A DNA stretch of 64,000 bases from Anarhynchus alexandrinus (Eukaryota; Chordata; Aves; Charadriiformes; Charadriidae), in contig VUYV01000068.1 of the NCBI GenBank assembly GCA_008711295.1, forward strand, positions 609,221 to 673,220. The letters are read 5' to 3'. Positions 46,808 through 62,100 of this stretch are shown here, piece by piece. Position 1 is the stretch's first letter. Each line of letters begins with the position of its first letter. Under the pieces are notes generated by a model. That model made no database searches, had not been told where the DNA came from, and saw only the letters and a program-made list of their open reading frames with translations. The position numbers were made by a program, and so were the translations under genes.

Positions 46808-49800
46808 AATAACAGATTTATAAAGCCCGTGACTTAGACTATAATTGTAAAATGGCTTTTCTGGCCCTCTCCCAGATCTGTGGCTCCAGAGGCCAATATC
46901 AGAATGTGCTACATAATTTGGATCGGATACCCTTTGGTTGCAGTTATGGTCAGTGCAATTGCAGCCACGTACAATGGATTGCCTGAGAAATGAAAATAGT
47001 TTGGTTTATAGCAGAAAGCGTGCGAGGAGGAGGCACAGTGCTGTTCTGAGAGTGGTTAGAAGCAGAGGAGAGGAGCACAGTTAGTTGGCCTGTTTTGGTG
47101 TGCCTGCGAATCCTTACACATGTACAGCAGGGGGTGTTCAAAAATGTAACAGAATTACTGCCGGGGATGTATCACAGCCTACATATTCTGTAAGCACTTA
47201 TCTCAGTTAAAGTTCAGACATAGATTAATTTAACCAGATAACTTGTTGGCGTTATTTGGAAAAGCAGGTTTACATCTTTCTAAGACTCTAAGATCTCTTT
47301 CAACCTTGGATTTCACAAATGTCTTTTGGTTAAGCCAGCCCGGCCCCGCTGGGCTCAGTGCTGCAAGCTTTCTAGGGGAGCTCAGAGTGAGACTTGTCAT
47401 TTGCTTGCTTCTCACATAGGGCTTCCTCTTTCACTGCCATTAATAGGCTCTGGACATCTCATGTTATGTTCTGACATGAATGGGGTGAGATTGCAGCATT
47501 GTTGGCAGAAAGCAGATCTTAGGCAGAAGAGGAAACTGGCCTTTAGAAAATCCTGGGTTTATCCTCACCTATAAGGACATTTGTAATTATTTCCCTTCCT
47601 GTTCACCTGCCAGGTTGTGCTACTGCATCACACGCTGTGTTCCTTAGGTTCACGGTGAGGTCCATGAAGGGGTGAGAAAAGCACCGCCCCCCCCGATGTC
47701 CTCATGCTTCTGCCTGACTTTCCCTCTGCAGGTACTGTGGGACCACAGCCCTCCTCCACAGGGCCCCAAACAGCAGCTGCAGAAGTCAGAACTCATCACC
47801 AGTTAAATGAAAAATAGTAGATTTTAGCAGAAATGTGCCTCAACCTCGACTGCAGGCTCTGTGGCACAGGCGCTGTGTTTGTTTCCCTGTTGGAAAAGCA
47901 CCTAGCACAAGCTGCTGGTGCGGATCAGGATTTGCTGGATGCTAATTTCATACAAATATTAAGCAATAATGATACTTACATGGCTGCGTGAGCTAGGCAA
48001 AGGAGACACACGCTTAGATAATGGAGATTTAATCTAGCATGCAGGCTAGGAGAGGAAAGGAATTAGAAGTCAATAAATAGAGAACAAGAATACATGAATG
48101 AAACGTTCAGCAAGGAAAATGTGTATGGACTTGAGTTAAGCCAGTGCCGAGCAATAGGAGAAAGAATAAGACAAAGAAGATGATTAAGGCCAAGTCTCCT
48201 TATTGCTCGTGACATCTGAAGAATGTGTAAGATGATGGATGCGTTAATTAGCTCACTGCATCTCAGCAGCTGAAATAGTTGGGAGGTGGGCTGAGCCATA
48301 AACCAAAATATTCCCAGCATGTGATAGAGGCTGAGCCTCAAGATTATATGGGAGAAGGGAGCAAACAATGCTGCCCAACAGGAAAACACAGAATAATACC
48401 TTGAAGATACATAGTGGAAAAAAAAATCTACCTAATAATTCTTGCTCTTTGGTTTTGATGTGAATTTTATTTTACTGTTATGCTCATTCAATAAAAAGAT
48501 ATTTAACCTTTTCTCTTCAGAATCAATAACACATGTAACAACAAGGATGAATATACCAAGTTTAGCATACGTGGTCAATGCATTCTTAAGAGAGAGTTTT
48601 CTTAAAAGAGAGTTTTCCCTAGTTATAACTTGTGAAATAACAAATAAACTGTTATTGTACTAACTACATGAGTAAACATGTTCACTGCCAGAATGGTGTC
48701 ATTGCATTTTATGTGAGGCTGTTATTAAAACTTAGAGTATCCCCAGAGATCTTTGAAAATTGAGGTTTACATGTGTTAAGAAACGGCTCGCAATCACATT
48801 TAATGTATACATAAATCATCCTAGAAAGTAAACCAACACAGACAAATGATTAGGTGTTGATGAGATTCATTAAATTTCTCATTAAGATAATATAAAAAGA
48901 ATTTGATAAACAATCCATAGACAGCACAAGTGAGCAAGCTGCAAGGAATTAGTGGATTTCTCCACCTTCACACTGAAATCCTAGGAGGATCATATCAAAT
49001 TAAAAACATAAATTCATATTCAGGTACCTAATGCACTGACTTTTCCAGTGGGCTGAAGACTGTCACCACCCACTGATTTCAAAAGGAGTTATGGGTGATC
49101 AAATTTGGATTTTAAAATAGAGGTAGGAAGGTTAAGCAGTGTCTCTCACACAAGGCATCAGCCATGGTGGGATTCCAGCCCAGGAGAGTTGAAAAACCTT
49201 GCTCAAGGGGAGTTTTGCATTTTGGAAGTGAGGACAGTATGCGTCTGGCTGTGGAGGAAGGAGCATTTACCACAAGGCTGAGGGTTTTTTTAAAATTTGT
49301 AGGTGTATGGAGAATGAAGAGGGATGTCGAGGCCAATTGTTTTATACCGAACACGAGTGGGATGGACAGCGGTGTAAATGGAGGTGAGAGCCCACCTGTC
49401 CCGCAGCCTGGTGTCCCCGCACAGCCTGGGGGGCTCTGCCTGGGGCGCGGGCAGCCCGGGGTGGTGGTGGGGGGCTGATGACAAACCAGCCGGGGCAACC
49501 TGTGCTGCAGGCACCGCCGTGCTTGTGGGCAGGTGAGTGCTGGGGGGTACCTCAGCCCCCCCTCCAGGGGCTCCAGCTCTGTTCGTTCGGGGGGGAAGGG
49601 ATTTTGGGAGCAGCGCTTGCAGACAGATGCTTGAGAATAAGCAGCCTTCCTGCTGCGAGAAGGCAGGTGTCCCTCAGCAAACAAGTTGGGGCCTGATCCT
49701 GGAGACTGTGCTTTCCCACTGAGACCCACAGGGAAAGATACAGGTTGTGCAAGGGGATTTTTCCACCCTAGTCAAGGGCACGACCCCATATTTACCCTAG

Positions 49801-49984
49801 AGCTAGAGAGCACAAAATCCGTGCTTCATTTTCCTCTCTTTTTCAACAGTTTGTATTTTACAGGAGAGCTCCAGATCTGCAGGACACTGTATGAAGACTG
49901 ACAAAACTAAAACAGCCTGTTACCCCTCTGGGATGTCCCTGCACTTGCACGGTAAAGGGGCTCAGCATGTGTATCCACGTGGTG

Positions 49985-50042
49985 CATGTATGCACACACA
50001 TACATACATATGTACATATATACACACATACATATGTACACA
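49985..50042. repeat. CA/CATA/GTAC compound microsatellite
   Basis: Imperfect tandem ACACATACATAC-type units with embedded ATGTAC palindromes, about 58 bp long. Confidence 0.8.
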
Positions 50043-53000
50043 ACCATAAGGAGACATTTCCAACAGCTTTCACTAACTAGTTCACCACTCCTTCCAACCA
50101 AGTCATTGCAGTTTCACCACAGCCTTCAGTAAGAAGAGAGAATTCAGCAGCAGGACCTCAAAAATGCTACCCAAAATATCCTGACACCTCACAGAGTGTC
50201 AGTAACAGAGTCATTCGGAGTCATAGTGTCCTGCAATATCCCTGTTCCCCACCCCCCCCGTACAGAATGCAAAATCTGGCTTGTTTTACTGTAACTGTGC
50301 AATGGGTAAACTGTGTTAAATTTGGCTCTGTCAATACCCCACCTACACAACTAGAATAAAGAGTTTCAGTGGCTGGGCTCAGCCCTGTCTCAAAACTTAA
50401 AGCTCTGTGATGAAACTGAGAGAGACATTACTCAATAAGCTTAAGCCCTAGAGAGGGAGAAAAATGTACTGAACAGTAGTTCATATTGTTACTAATTTTA
50501 GTGTCACATCTGAATTCCTTTTTAGACTGTTTCCCAGGAAAAGTGAGAAGAGCAACAATGTGGTTTCAGCCTCTGACACAAAACTATTTATTCAGAAACC
50601 TGGCAAAGGCAATGCCTGTTTTGCTGCCCTACTGTCTTCTGGATCCCTAGCAGGGAGAGAGCTGCTCCTCCGGCAGAGCACCATGGGTGCAGTGAAGGGA
50701 TGTGAAGACGCAGGTGTGTGAAGCACCTCCGAGATGCGCAGGGCTCTAGGTGGCCGGGGACGCCGGCTCAGTTATCTCCTAGGGTTGCTGGCTGCTTTCC
50801 CAGTGCTGGAGAGCTAGTCAGCTTTGCCATACCCATGCTGGGGCTACCCAAGAGGTAAAGCCTGCTGAAATCTCACTACAGTGCCAAGGATTTATGAGCT
50901 GAAGAGCTGCGGGGCGAGCTGCGGCGGCTCTTTCGCTGAAGGGATCCCACAGCAGGAACGGCAGCTCCTCCGTTCATGCAGAAAGACCAGCAGCATGCAG
51001 TGGCAGAAAGCAGGTGATCCTGTCATCTAGCTGGAAACTCTTTCCATCCCGTTGTAAATCATCAGTACTTGTTCATTTAGTAGTGCTGGGATAGAACGAG
51101 CAGCTCTAGTTGCTGCATGAGAGCATGGGAGAAGCACCAGATGCATTGGGAAGACTACAAAGCAGCTATGAGGAATCAGTCAGGCATACTGAGGATGAGG
51201 GGCACATCAGCATGATTTGTATCAAGTTTTATGGAAAAATCAATTAATTCATTCACGGAGAAACATAAGGTAGCAAAGTTGCATCAAGAAATCTTGTCTG
51301 GTCAGTGCTGTTTGCATCTTTAATGGGCAGGAAAAGGGAGCGCGCCAGAACAGGGGAGCGGTTACAAACCGCATCCCTGGGGGTGAGGGACTGACCAGGT
51401 GAACATGCACTTAAACCAGGACAGGTCTTTCAGCTGTCTGCATTTTGTCAAGCACGGAGGGACTGTGTTCAAAGCCTTAAGTGAGCTGAGTCCATGCTAA
51501 TGAGCTTATCTGCAGAAGCGTGTTAGATCAGCCATGATAAACCTAATTAAGATGGGCTTGCATCTCACCTGCTGCTGCCAGTCCTTCAGTATCCTCAGTG
51601 TGTTTGTGAGGATGGATCTGCTCAGGCTTTACCTCTGAGAGAGAAGAGAGGTTCCTGAGAAGGGGCAATGTCTGCTGGAAACCACATGCGGGTGTTTATC
51701 CCTGTTTGCAGAACGGGGTGTTTGTGGATCTGACCCCATGACAAGCCCTGCCCCGTTCAGCATTACTGAAAATCAGTACCGGCACCCCTAAACTCCAGTA
51801 ATTCAGTTAAATCAATTATTCAAGATACAGAAAATATCACTAGCAAGGAATCAGCGGGGTTTGCCGATTACTCTCTTTCAGTTTGGTTCATAAATGTTGC
51901 TGGGGAGCTGGGAGCCAATTTCAGGTGACTTACACTAGTCCAGATTCTCACTGTCACCGACCCCAGCGCCGCACGGACATAAGGTATTTTTGGTTTGAAA
52001 AGAGTGTAAATGAACTGAGAGTTTGGCTCCTGGGGTGAGGACTGGATAACATGATGACAGAAGGGCTTTATAAACATTTATTATTCAAAATCTCTTCTGC
52101 AAACGCGAATACGCCTAGGCAATTATCTCACTTTAGCTGCAGATGGGCAATTTTGATGCAATTATTATGCACCTTCAGTACTACAAAGCTTTCAGTGCCA
52201 TTCCTTTTGAAAACGTCTGAATTCAACAGAATGACAAAACTAATGAACTATTGCATCTTTTTCCTGTCAGCTGCACAACATCTAGTAGGTGCCATCAGCA
52301 CGCTTCATGCGGAGGAGCCACATGGTCACGACTGTTAGCCCAAAAACACGCAAATGCCAAACGCCCGCTGAAGGCAAACCCATCTGTAGCCCTCAGTAGC
52401 CGAGTTACTCGAGGAAGGATGATTTGCCATTGCAGATTCAGATCATGACATTACAATGATTCCAGGATGTTATTTATCATCTCTCTTTCAAATTTCCCTA
52501 ATGAGACGTTTCTACATGTGCCTAAAATCCATGGTTATTTACTGTTCTGCGCTAGACAAAGGCTTTTTGGGTAATGAAACTCCAGATACCAGCAGCATAA
52601 TAGTGGAAAGTGTCTGAAGCCACACTGACAAAGAGAACAGTTTGTTTTTAGCACAATTGCTATGGAGGAAACACACTTGTCTGTAGTTTCTCGAAACTAC
52701 TTGTCTCTGGTTTCTTGCAGCAAACATATCCGGGAAGCCAGCTGTTTTTTGGTTCTTCTTTTTTTTTTAATCCTTAAAACAAAACAAAATTTAAGAAATA
52801 TAAAGCGGCAGACAACATTTTGCAACTTGCCAGCCAAAAGTAAGGTCCACAATTAACTATACATATAACTGGTAAGATTTTCAAGAGAAACGTCCTCCTT
52901 ATGACTCCTGTTTACCTAAAAATAAAGCAAATTTGATGCTCACTTTTGAAAAGATCCCAAGAAAATATCTTTAGCAGTTAAGGTAAATTTTATTTTTACA

Positions 53001-56000
53001 TTCATTCATGGTAAGCAACAAATCTGTTAACACATGAAATAGCTGTTGCTGGAATGTTCAAATCTTCCCTAGATACTCCCGAATGACCTGTCTGGACTCC
53101 TGTAACTTGGATGGCTCTGTGGCTGCTGAGCTCTGGAACATCCCACGCTGAGAACCTGCAGCCAGTCACAGGACTCAACACATCAGCAATGCTACACTAA
53201 GAACACTGTGCATTAAAATCATGTAGGATTTATTGAGTTAGCCTAGCTCGTAGAAAAGCTAAAAGAACTATATAGTTCATGTGAGCGTTATGTTTTAGCA
53301 GAACTCAGTCTGCTCCCACAACAGGCCACGTTTGCCCACCATCTCTGATTCCCAAGCATGCACGAACCACTCTTTCAGGCTCCCCTTGTTTTTCAGACTC
53401 CTGACAGCTCAGTTGCACACTGTTAGAAAGCTCCTCCCTTGTTTCAAACACTTCAAACACCTCACTCACTCTGTTTGATACCACTTAGCTCTTTCCTCAC
53501 CTTCTCCAAGCCATACATGATTTAGCTGACCTTTATCATACCCCCCTGCAGTTATCCCTTTTACATGATGAAGAGTACAACTCTACTAAAAAAGCCATAT
53601 GGAACTTGGTAAGGCAGAGAGTAACAGCATTTTAGGAATTACCTGGAACTACAGAAGAGCATGGTTGTTTAAGTTGTTTGAAAAATCTACGAAATTGATA
53701 GAGCTCTCTGTTAAATGCTGTAAGACTTTCAGAGGGTTGGCCTTAATATTGCTAAAAATTTCGTGAGCAAGCGCAGGTCTGCAGGTACGTTAATGGAAGG
53801 CAGCTGATCATTTGGCTGTATGACACTGTATCCTCTCTGGGATACTATTTCTCAACATTAAGTTTTTCTACTTCAGTTCTTCAGAATCAAAGGACACTTT
53901 CAAAAAAAATAATGTGGGAGAGTAGGGTGAATTTCAGCCTGGTCAAAGCCTGAGTTCCCCTCTGAAAGAAGGAAAGATGAAACACATCTAAATAGTTATT
54001 GACTTGATATTTTTAATATTCACTGAGCCAGACCCTTCTCTGACAGAAATCAGCATGCTGTCATGGGACTCTGTGGAGCTGTGCCAGCTGAGGTCAAGTG
54101 CTGACTGGACCCATCACATTTAATATAGAGAACTTCATGAAACACTGAAAATGCTAGGTGAAAATTTGTTTGATTATTACAAATAAGCTAAGCAGAAACA
54201 CTTTGTAGTGGGTTAATACAATTTTTTGTTAAATGTCAAGGTTAATACAAAATAAATCAGATCCTCAGGGTTTGAATCAACGCATTCTCCCCTGAGGACA
54301 TGCAAATATTTAAGGTGGCTCTGGCAAAAAGGGGCAAACAGCAGCAGAACAGGTATCATTCATGCCAACGCATTCTGGTACATGTAATTTTAGGGTATCT
54401 AGAGACAGTATATTAAGAAATGCAATAAAGTACACATAAATTTCAACAATAATAGTTATGTCTCATTCAGTGTTTGCAGATCACTAACCATTAAAAAAAT
54501 AAACAAGTAGTTATGATGTGGCTCTGTGCTGAGCAGGTTGGCCTAGAGACTTGCCTCCCCAGATCCCCAGCAGCCAGAATTACTCCATCTGACCTGATGT
54601 TCAGGATATCATGGTGAGATGGTCTAACAACAGCACCATTTGTTAGATGGTGAAAATATCAGACAGCATTACAGAGCTGTAGCTTGATTTTTATTCTAGG
54701 TACTATTAAGAGTTACTGAAGCAGAGGTGCAATTTTTGCTATTTTCTAGTGTGCTATTTAACAGGAGAGCTTTTCATAGATGAAGAATTATCTTTCTGTA
54801 CTTGGAAATGTATATGTACTCCAGCTGAAAGCATAATAAGCCAGACTAGTCAAGAAAGCTGTAGTTTCAGTGCAGAAAAAGCAGGATACAATTTTCAGTT
54901 GGCCCAGCTGGCCTCTATGATAGATACGATTTTTAACTAAGTTAAAAAAAAACCCAGTATTTTGGTGAAGCAAAACATTTTTTAGATGCAATGCAAGTGC
55001 AAATGCCAGATGACATGGAGGAACAGAGTCCTCCTGTAGTGAATGGACCTGGGCTCATACCATTCAAGGGCGCCTCATGTTAGCAATGTACTACACAAAG
55101 GATAACACTGCTCTGTCACTGAAGGGACATTCACGATGACTTGAGATCCCTGGGGTTTAACATTTGCATCTTCTGGAAGAGATGGGCAATGCCATCCTTC
55201 ACATGAGGCTTCCAGAGGCCCATTCCCACTGTGGGAGTCTGAACATTTCACTGAGGCAGCAGAAGGTTTTCAAAGATATGAAGGAAATGTTGCAGCAGTC
55301 TCTAAGTGCTCGAGAAATAAGCTGCTTCAGTAAACGAGTAAACCGCCCCCCAGCCTAAGAAGGAACATGATTTATAAATTAACAAACCACTAGCAACCAA
55401 CACCAGCTCCACCTGGGGAAGCGCTCAGTTGGAGATACGAGGAACAGGCAACAGATGAGGTGGCCACAGTGGACTTGGTTAGTGTAGGCTTGCCGAAAAC
55501 AAGAGGCCCAAACGATATGGCAATGACCGTACGGCCATAAAGTAAATGAGGCTCTTTCCTTTAAACTTGCTGAATTTTAGCCCTGAACCCATGGACTGAC
55601 AAACAGACCAACAGGAAGGTTGTTTCTTTTCTACAGCTAGGCTAAAAAGAGGCGGTCTTCACTAACGGCCACCCAAACCAGGCAAACATTGTGAAAAAAA
55701 ACCAGTTTTTGTTTGTCTTCTCCATTTTGGATTGGATTGTCTGGCAGAAAGATACCATTTGGAAAGGTGTTTTAGCACTGGAAAACACAGAAATGGTTGT
55801 ATGTGGGTGTGTGAGTACATATATGAACCTGTCGGCCCATCAGCTCATATTTTACCATTGTTTCCCTACAAAAAAAACCCCTATGGCTGTTCACAGACAA
55901 CATTATGTAGCTGCTTGACAGGGTTTTTCAATTTATGACACCCTGTTCGCACACCTATGTTGCTGCCAACCTTCACCTTTGGCTATTTCTCCCTTTTCAC

Positions 56001-56714
56001 CAGCTTAGCTCTGACTAACGAGCAAGGGTGGCCAGCTCCTGCAGACCCGGACCGGCCAGGATCTTCAGTTAGGTACTTGTGCATTTATATGAGGCTGCTT
56101 TTTCATACAAACACAAACAATCCTGGGAAATCTGGACACGGTCCATAACCACTAGGCAGCTGGACAAAAAGGTTTTTTCCACTTCTGTAGTACTGCCAGC
56201 CTCCAACACTTCTCACTGTATCATCCGTCTTTATTGAGAGCTGTTAATTATAGCTATGAAGTCTGTTACCATACAGGCACTTTCCTTTTTTAAAGCAGCT
56301 TTAAAGGTAGCTGCCTTCAAGATATTTTGACACAGATCTGAGCTGAAAAAAAAATGCAGAGTTCCTTATCACTGCCTCCTGAGTTTTGTTGCCGTTTATG
56401 CTGCTGTTGTAAACAACATGGGAGAACCTGTCCAGAATAGTCCACATTTAATGAGTTTGTGCTCTGGGTGTCAAGATACTTGATATGATGACCGAGGTAA
56501 AATATTTCCTGCAAAAAGACCAGCTATGAACTCTGTCTTCTTTCACGGTATGATGACTGGAAAAACAGCATATCTGTGCTCACCTCAGCTTTCTCCTTCT
56601 TTCCCCACATATTAAACATGATTACACATTCTTTTCCCAGTCCCTTTTTTCCTCTGTCAGCTATAAAATGCAGTTACTTTTCTGTTTGTGCGTGCAGGTC
56701 ATGCCTGGAGGCAG

Positions 56715-56770
56715 GGAAAGGAGGAGGTGACCCCTGAGGTCCCTTCAACCTGAATTCTTTGGTTCCACAG
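56715..56770 (+). repeat. Possible ancient CR1 3' tip
   Basis: The phrase cccctgaggtcccttcaacc followed by tgaattctttggttcc resembles the CR1 3'UTR end. Only about 55 bp match and the octamer tail is degraded. Confidence 0.35.
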
Positions 56771-59123
56771 TCTCAGTCAGTGCAGGGGGATCAGCACATT
56801 TAGGATCAGTATTGGTGGATTTGCTCTTGAGGTCTCCTGGGAAAAGCCCTTGCAGCGTGGAAGCTTGGCAGCTACTAACCAGAGGAAAAGCCAGTTAATG
56901 AAGCGCAGTTTAACTACTGACCAGAGATCATTTGGTGCTACAAGACACAACTTTTTTTCCAAGCTAAAGCCATTCATAAACACATTGTTTCATAGCACAT
57001 GCCCTGTCTGCAGGTAACAAGAACAATTACTTCTCTTTCTAGTCCTTGCCTCAAGCACCGTTACCTCATAGGAGGCATATAATGTAATTATTTTAGAGCA
57101 TCTGTTCAAGCCACAGCAGAGAAGACAAAAGTAATGGAACAACAAGACAAAATTACAGGACACCGCTTAATTCAATCATCCTTGGAATGATTTTGCAAAC
57201 CAGGCTCAAGATTAAAGAACATGTGTTTCTCCTGATCAGGTAGTACCCAATTTTTATTCTCTATTAGCATTCCACTGAGGTCCAAAAGCCCAGAAGAAGT
57301 GATCCTCAACAGATGAAGGATCTTCAGATTAAGGGAAAGTTTTTCACCCGGCATGAACGTTAAGCTGTTCCCAGAACACCATGGTCTGAAATACAAATGC
57401 AATCTCCAACTATAAACTGGGAGGCTAAATTACAAAGGACTGGTTTACCAAAGAAGGAACCACAACTGTTTTCTCACAGAAGCTAAGACAGGAGCTTTCA
57501 AAGGCAGTGTTAGCTACCTGAATAGAAGGAATTAGCAATCTAGTCAAACAGAAGTTTAAAGAAATTCTTTTAAAGGTGTTTTCAGGAGATGTAAAAGCTG
57601 GGGTAGGTTTAGAAAGGGAGGTAAGCATATAAATACCACCTTACATGCCCAAAACCCACATGCTTCACATTGTGTGAGCTGCCTCCAGGGAAATTAGGAC
57701 TCAGGCATTAGTTTTGGGGCATTCTGCCAGCCACTCACATCATCAGCCCAACATAGGTACCAAGCTCCCATACCATCCCTCTGAGGAACAGGAAAACTAC
57801 CACCTTGAACACGGGTCTGGGAGCAGTTTTTTAAGCTTTCCAATGAAACATCAAGAGGGAGTGCCACCTCGAGTCTAGTCAGGCACTTAACTCTGGGATG
57901 GTGGAGGGCTCCCACTAACAGCTAAAGTTTGGCAAACAGACTTTCGCTTTCTCCTCAGCCTTTCCTGCTGTTCACCTTACGTGCCTCACATTTGCGCCTC
58001 CTCTGTAGGTGCTTGCTCTTCCCATGCATTTTTGGAACAAGCTGTGCGTTCAGCTCCAAGCTGGCAGTGCTGGAATATGCACTGTGGCACTGAGGAGCCA
58101 GCGGTGCAAATTTCCTTGCTAATCTAACCCCTGGTACTGTCTTCAGTGTGTGGAAAAGACTTAGGTGAACAGGAGGCTACTCTAGAAATACTCTGGAGCT
58201 GAAGGACTACCTATTTTCTCAAGAACAGGCAGCCTGCAGAGCATGTTTTTGACTGCTGGCTGAGAAAATTTTGTCGCAGGAGCCACAAAGAACAGGACAC
58301 CATGACACTAACCCTTAATCACCTAATAAAACAAGTCTCCCCAAGGAAGCAGCTGAAATGACAATTTACATGACAATCTGGCAATAAGGCAGCCTAGCTG
58401 CATTCTGGCAAGGCAGCAGCAAGGAATCACCTCCAAAACTCCCATGGTGTAATGCACCCCTAGCCCATGTCCCACAGGGACACACTTTCCTTTTCAAAAG
58501 GAAAGAGACAGCAGCTACCACAGGCTTCATCAGGAGGAGGTAATTATTTAACTTTGAGAAACAGAAGCGAACACCCCGAAGCATCACCCTGAGCTCTGTG
58601 GCTTGGGCTTCAGCAGAGCTAAGCCCACATGAATGCTCCATGCCCTAGCCTGATGCTGTATGCACAGCAGGTTGGACGTCAGACAGATGCCCATGGGCAC
58701 TGCCCCTACCACAAACCCCACATTTTTCCAGCAGAAGGCTTCACTACTACTGCCACTTGCTAATAGTACAATTTCGCCTCGTCTTCAGCTAGAACCCCTG
58801 GAAGAAAAGTGCAGATTCAGTGAAAACAGTCTGAGAAGTGATACCATGGCCCATCAATAACACATCACCAACAACAGTTCAGACATCTGCAGGAGAGATA
58901 CGGATGACCACGAGTATGATAAACCTCTTGCACAATATTCACATCTTCTTTTAATTAATTGCTTTGATACCAAGCACAAAGGTTAAGTCCTGACAGACTG
59001 CTGTAGAGATCAAATCAATTTAATTTGGAGTCACTCCTGGCTTGTATCTATCTAACTCAGGTAAGAATCAGATTTTGTATCTTCTGATTTCAAGGGTCCT
59101 TTCTGTTCTTTGGTTGTTGTTGG

Positions 59124-59138
59124 TTTTTTTTTTTTTTT
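59124..59138. repeat. T-homopolymer
   Basis: Run of 15 T downstream of a GTT-rich stretch. Confidence 0.8.
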
Positions 59139-62100
59139 CCCCAACAAGCTAATGGGAACTTGAATTATAAAGTGATTTTATTTTGAGGAACACAAAATAA
59201 ATAGATATTCTTTTAAGGCTAATGTACTGAATTAGACAAATAGAGTTTATAAACTGAAGTTTTTTGAAAGAAAACATGCTTCATGGGTGACATTTGCTAA
59301 AAACACTTGTATTCATCTTGCCTTGATGCCTTCATAGCTTATTTATGACTCTATTAATGCTGTCTGGTCTGGTGGTGAAGCTCCCACCTAAGTAGTAATA
59401 TAAATCAGCAGGATGCCAAAAGTCAACCACACTGCAACGTTTTAATGCTGCTGGGTAAGAGAGACTTATGAATACAAAATGCTGAAAATCAATAGTAAAA
59501 AAGCATGCAGTCACACCAAATCAGGCTCTGACCTTCTTCCCCCTTAGAATTTCATTGTGGCCAAGCGGTTCATTACCAGTACTGCATCTCCAGGTCCTCT
59601 GCCTGCTGCAGAAGAGGAAGGCCGTGCCCAAGGGGCAGTTAGTTGCGCTTTTGAATAAGTCAGGATCAAACTAATGGACAAACCCTTGGAATTACTGGGT
59701 TGGAATTGCTGGGCTAGCGCCTCGTCTCCTCCATGCGAGCAGAAATACATGTGAAACATATTTAGAAACTGGCCCACATTCTCCCGGACATCACGTGAAG
59801 CTATGGCACTGATAATTTCTGGCTACTGAAGAGCTATTCTGAACCCATATGCATATAAAGCAGAAGTGTCTCTTGAGAAGTTAATATGTTGGTAAATCAG
59901 AGTGAGATCTACTACGTTAGTGCTCTACCATTGTTGCCTCCAGTATTTTGGTTCAGTTTCAAAGAAATAACTATACTTCGGTGTTACCCACAACTTTTTT
60001 CTTTCTTTTCAAAGAAAAATCTTAAAATTCTGAAAGATTAGTGGCAGCTAATTTGGGGGCAATATAGAGACAAAACTCCGTTCAGTGAAAAAGAACATGT
60101 TAAAACATGTTCAAATATGGTTGTAGATCAGTGCAGGTACGTGTGACGATTCTTTCATTCACCCAACACATCATCTCTAGTCAAGGTTATGGAAGAGATT
60201 TAGTTTTAGCTTCTGGTGTTTTCTTTAGCCCTAATGCTTTATGAAATAAAAATCAAGATCTAAATGATAAACAAATAAATAAATAATCACGCAAACCATT
60301 CTGGAAAGTCCTGCCATTTCCTTCTCAAAAAATCATTAGATAAGACCGTAACATCAAAATAAGCAAGCTTTCTGGAGGTATTCTCCTGCTAAAATATGAA
60401 CACAACCCTCCATTGTTCCCCCAGTTGGTGCACACAGAGTGAATCTTTATAAAAGGTGTGTTTTGTTCTGCTTGGAGATACACAAAGCTAAGCAGTATCT
60501 CACAGAGATTTTAATTTAATCTTTCATGTAGCCAGGGAACTTTAAGCTCTAGTGCTTTTAATTTATGTTACCTCATAAATTAACAATATAGGTATGACGG
60601 AGGGTAGCTCGTCAGATTAAATGTGTCATTTTATAAAGCAGTTTGGAAGCAAAAAGTATGAAGCCAACATTAAGTAGTCTTAAATGATCCATTAGGCGCA
60701 TAAATCATTACATGTGTTATTTCTGGACTGGACAGTGGTTGAAATGAATGATAATTTAGTTACTGTAATTTTATTTTAAGCCAGTGAGCACTTGCACAAG
60801 AAGGAAGAGAGCGGCGCTGACCCTGGCGTGCTCTTCAGTGGCCTGCCAGAGCTCTCTGCATCACTCCCCACGCGCACAGTCCTCTGCCAAGGATGGGTGG
60901 CACCCTTGGTAGCGAGTGTGGGACAAACTGGCCCTGAGCAGTCTACACTCGGGCACAACTCTGGCATTTGATGGAGCTGCCCAGGGAGCCTACAGCAGTT
61001 TGGATGTGAATGTGAAAGTTTTGGATTGCTTCGAAGAGTGTCTCTTTCTTCACGCTGTGGACACAACCGATAGTCTACTTCAGCTTAAATAGAAAGTTCT
61101 TTACCATGCAATATGGGTCAGTCAGAAATCCTTAATACTTTACATTATGGCCTAATATTCAAAATCTGATAAAGAAACTGAATAAACCTGCTTTTAAATT
61201 TAATGTGCTACTATAAAATTTTGGTGGCAAATTTATTAGAATTATATGAGCTATAAAACGGGGAAAAAAAAAATCTGTGCAGCTTTAAACTGGTTTGTAT
61301 CCACAACAGGTATGTTCTTCTGCGAAACTACAAAACACACATATTCATATATGCACATCATAGTGTGTATATATATACCCTGGTATAATACAATAGGAAT
61401 TTAACCCCCTAAATAACCCATATAACCTGTATAGGAGAAACTATATATCTATTCACTGTTCCTACATTTTAAGACCCCTCTTTTGTATATTTTTTTCGTA
61501 ATGGCTGCTGTTACATGCTCTTCAGCGAGTATGGCAAGGTACCCCAAAGCACTGCTGCTGGCCAAGGCCCCATGAAGCCACCCACCAAGGAAGGAGCAGC
61601 GTGAAGGCACTGTCTGTGCCACGGTGAGGGAAGGCTGAGCTGCCCAGCCCTGCTGAGGAGGCGGCGGCTGCGCAGGTATTTTTGGGGAGAGTTGCTGCCA
61701 AAAAAATTAGGTTCCTGTGGATTTTAGCAACCTGTGTAGGCAAGAACTGAGAATCCCTTCCTTTACTACCTCACCTGCTAAGGTGACTTAGATGTCATAT
61801 TTCCATCTTCTTCCACTACCACCTTTTCATTTATCTCATTGCAAATGCCTGCCAGAGAGCTTAGATAGTATATAAAAAATAAATGAAGGTGACGGATAAA
61901 AGAAGAAGCAAGTGATTAAGCAAGCTGCGTATTAGTTCCAGGTCAGACTTGTCTTATTTTAACTACTCAGAAGCCCATGCAATGCCTCCCTAACATGTCC
62001 AACTGTGCCTGGAGTGCAAGCTTTCCTGAAGATGGTAATGCCTCAAGTAGAGCTGTAAAGTCTCTGTATATGTCTTTCTCTCCATATACACATATATAAA

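Noticed and set aside
47230..47330. Phrase taagatctctttcaacctt resembling a CR1 3' end
   Set aside because: Match too short, with no octamer tail or ORF2 remnant nearby.
48063..48389. 108-codon hydrophobic minus-strand frame in the presumed SLC35F3 intron
   Set aside because: Checked as a possible upstream SLC35F3 exon; residues do not match the family and no suitable splice sites flank it.
53380..53570. Sequence faintly like an inverted CR1 (ctcctccc..., tctccaagccatac...)
   Set aside because: Similarity is scattered and below what I can defend without an alignment.
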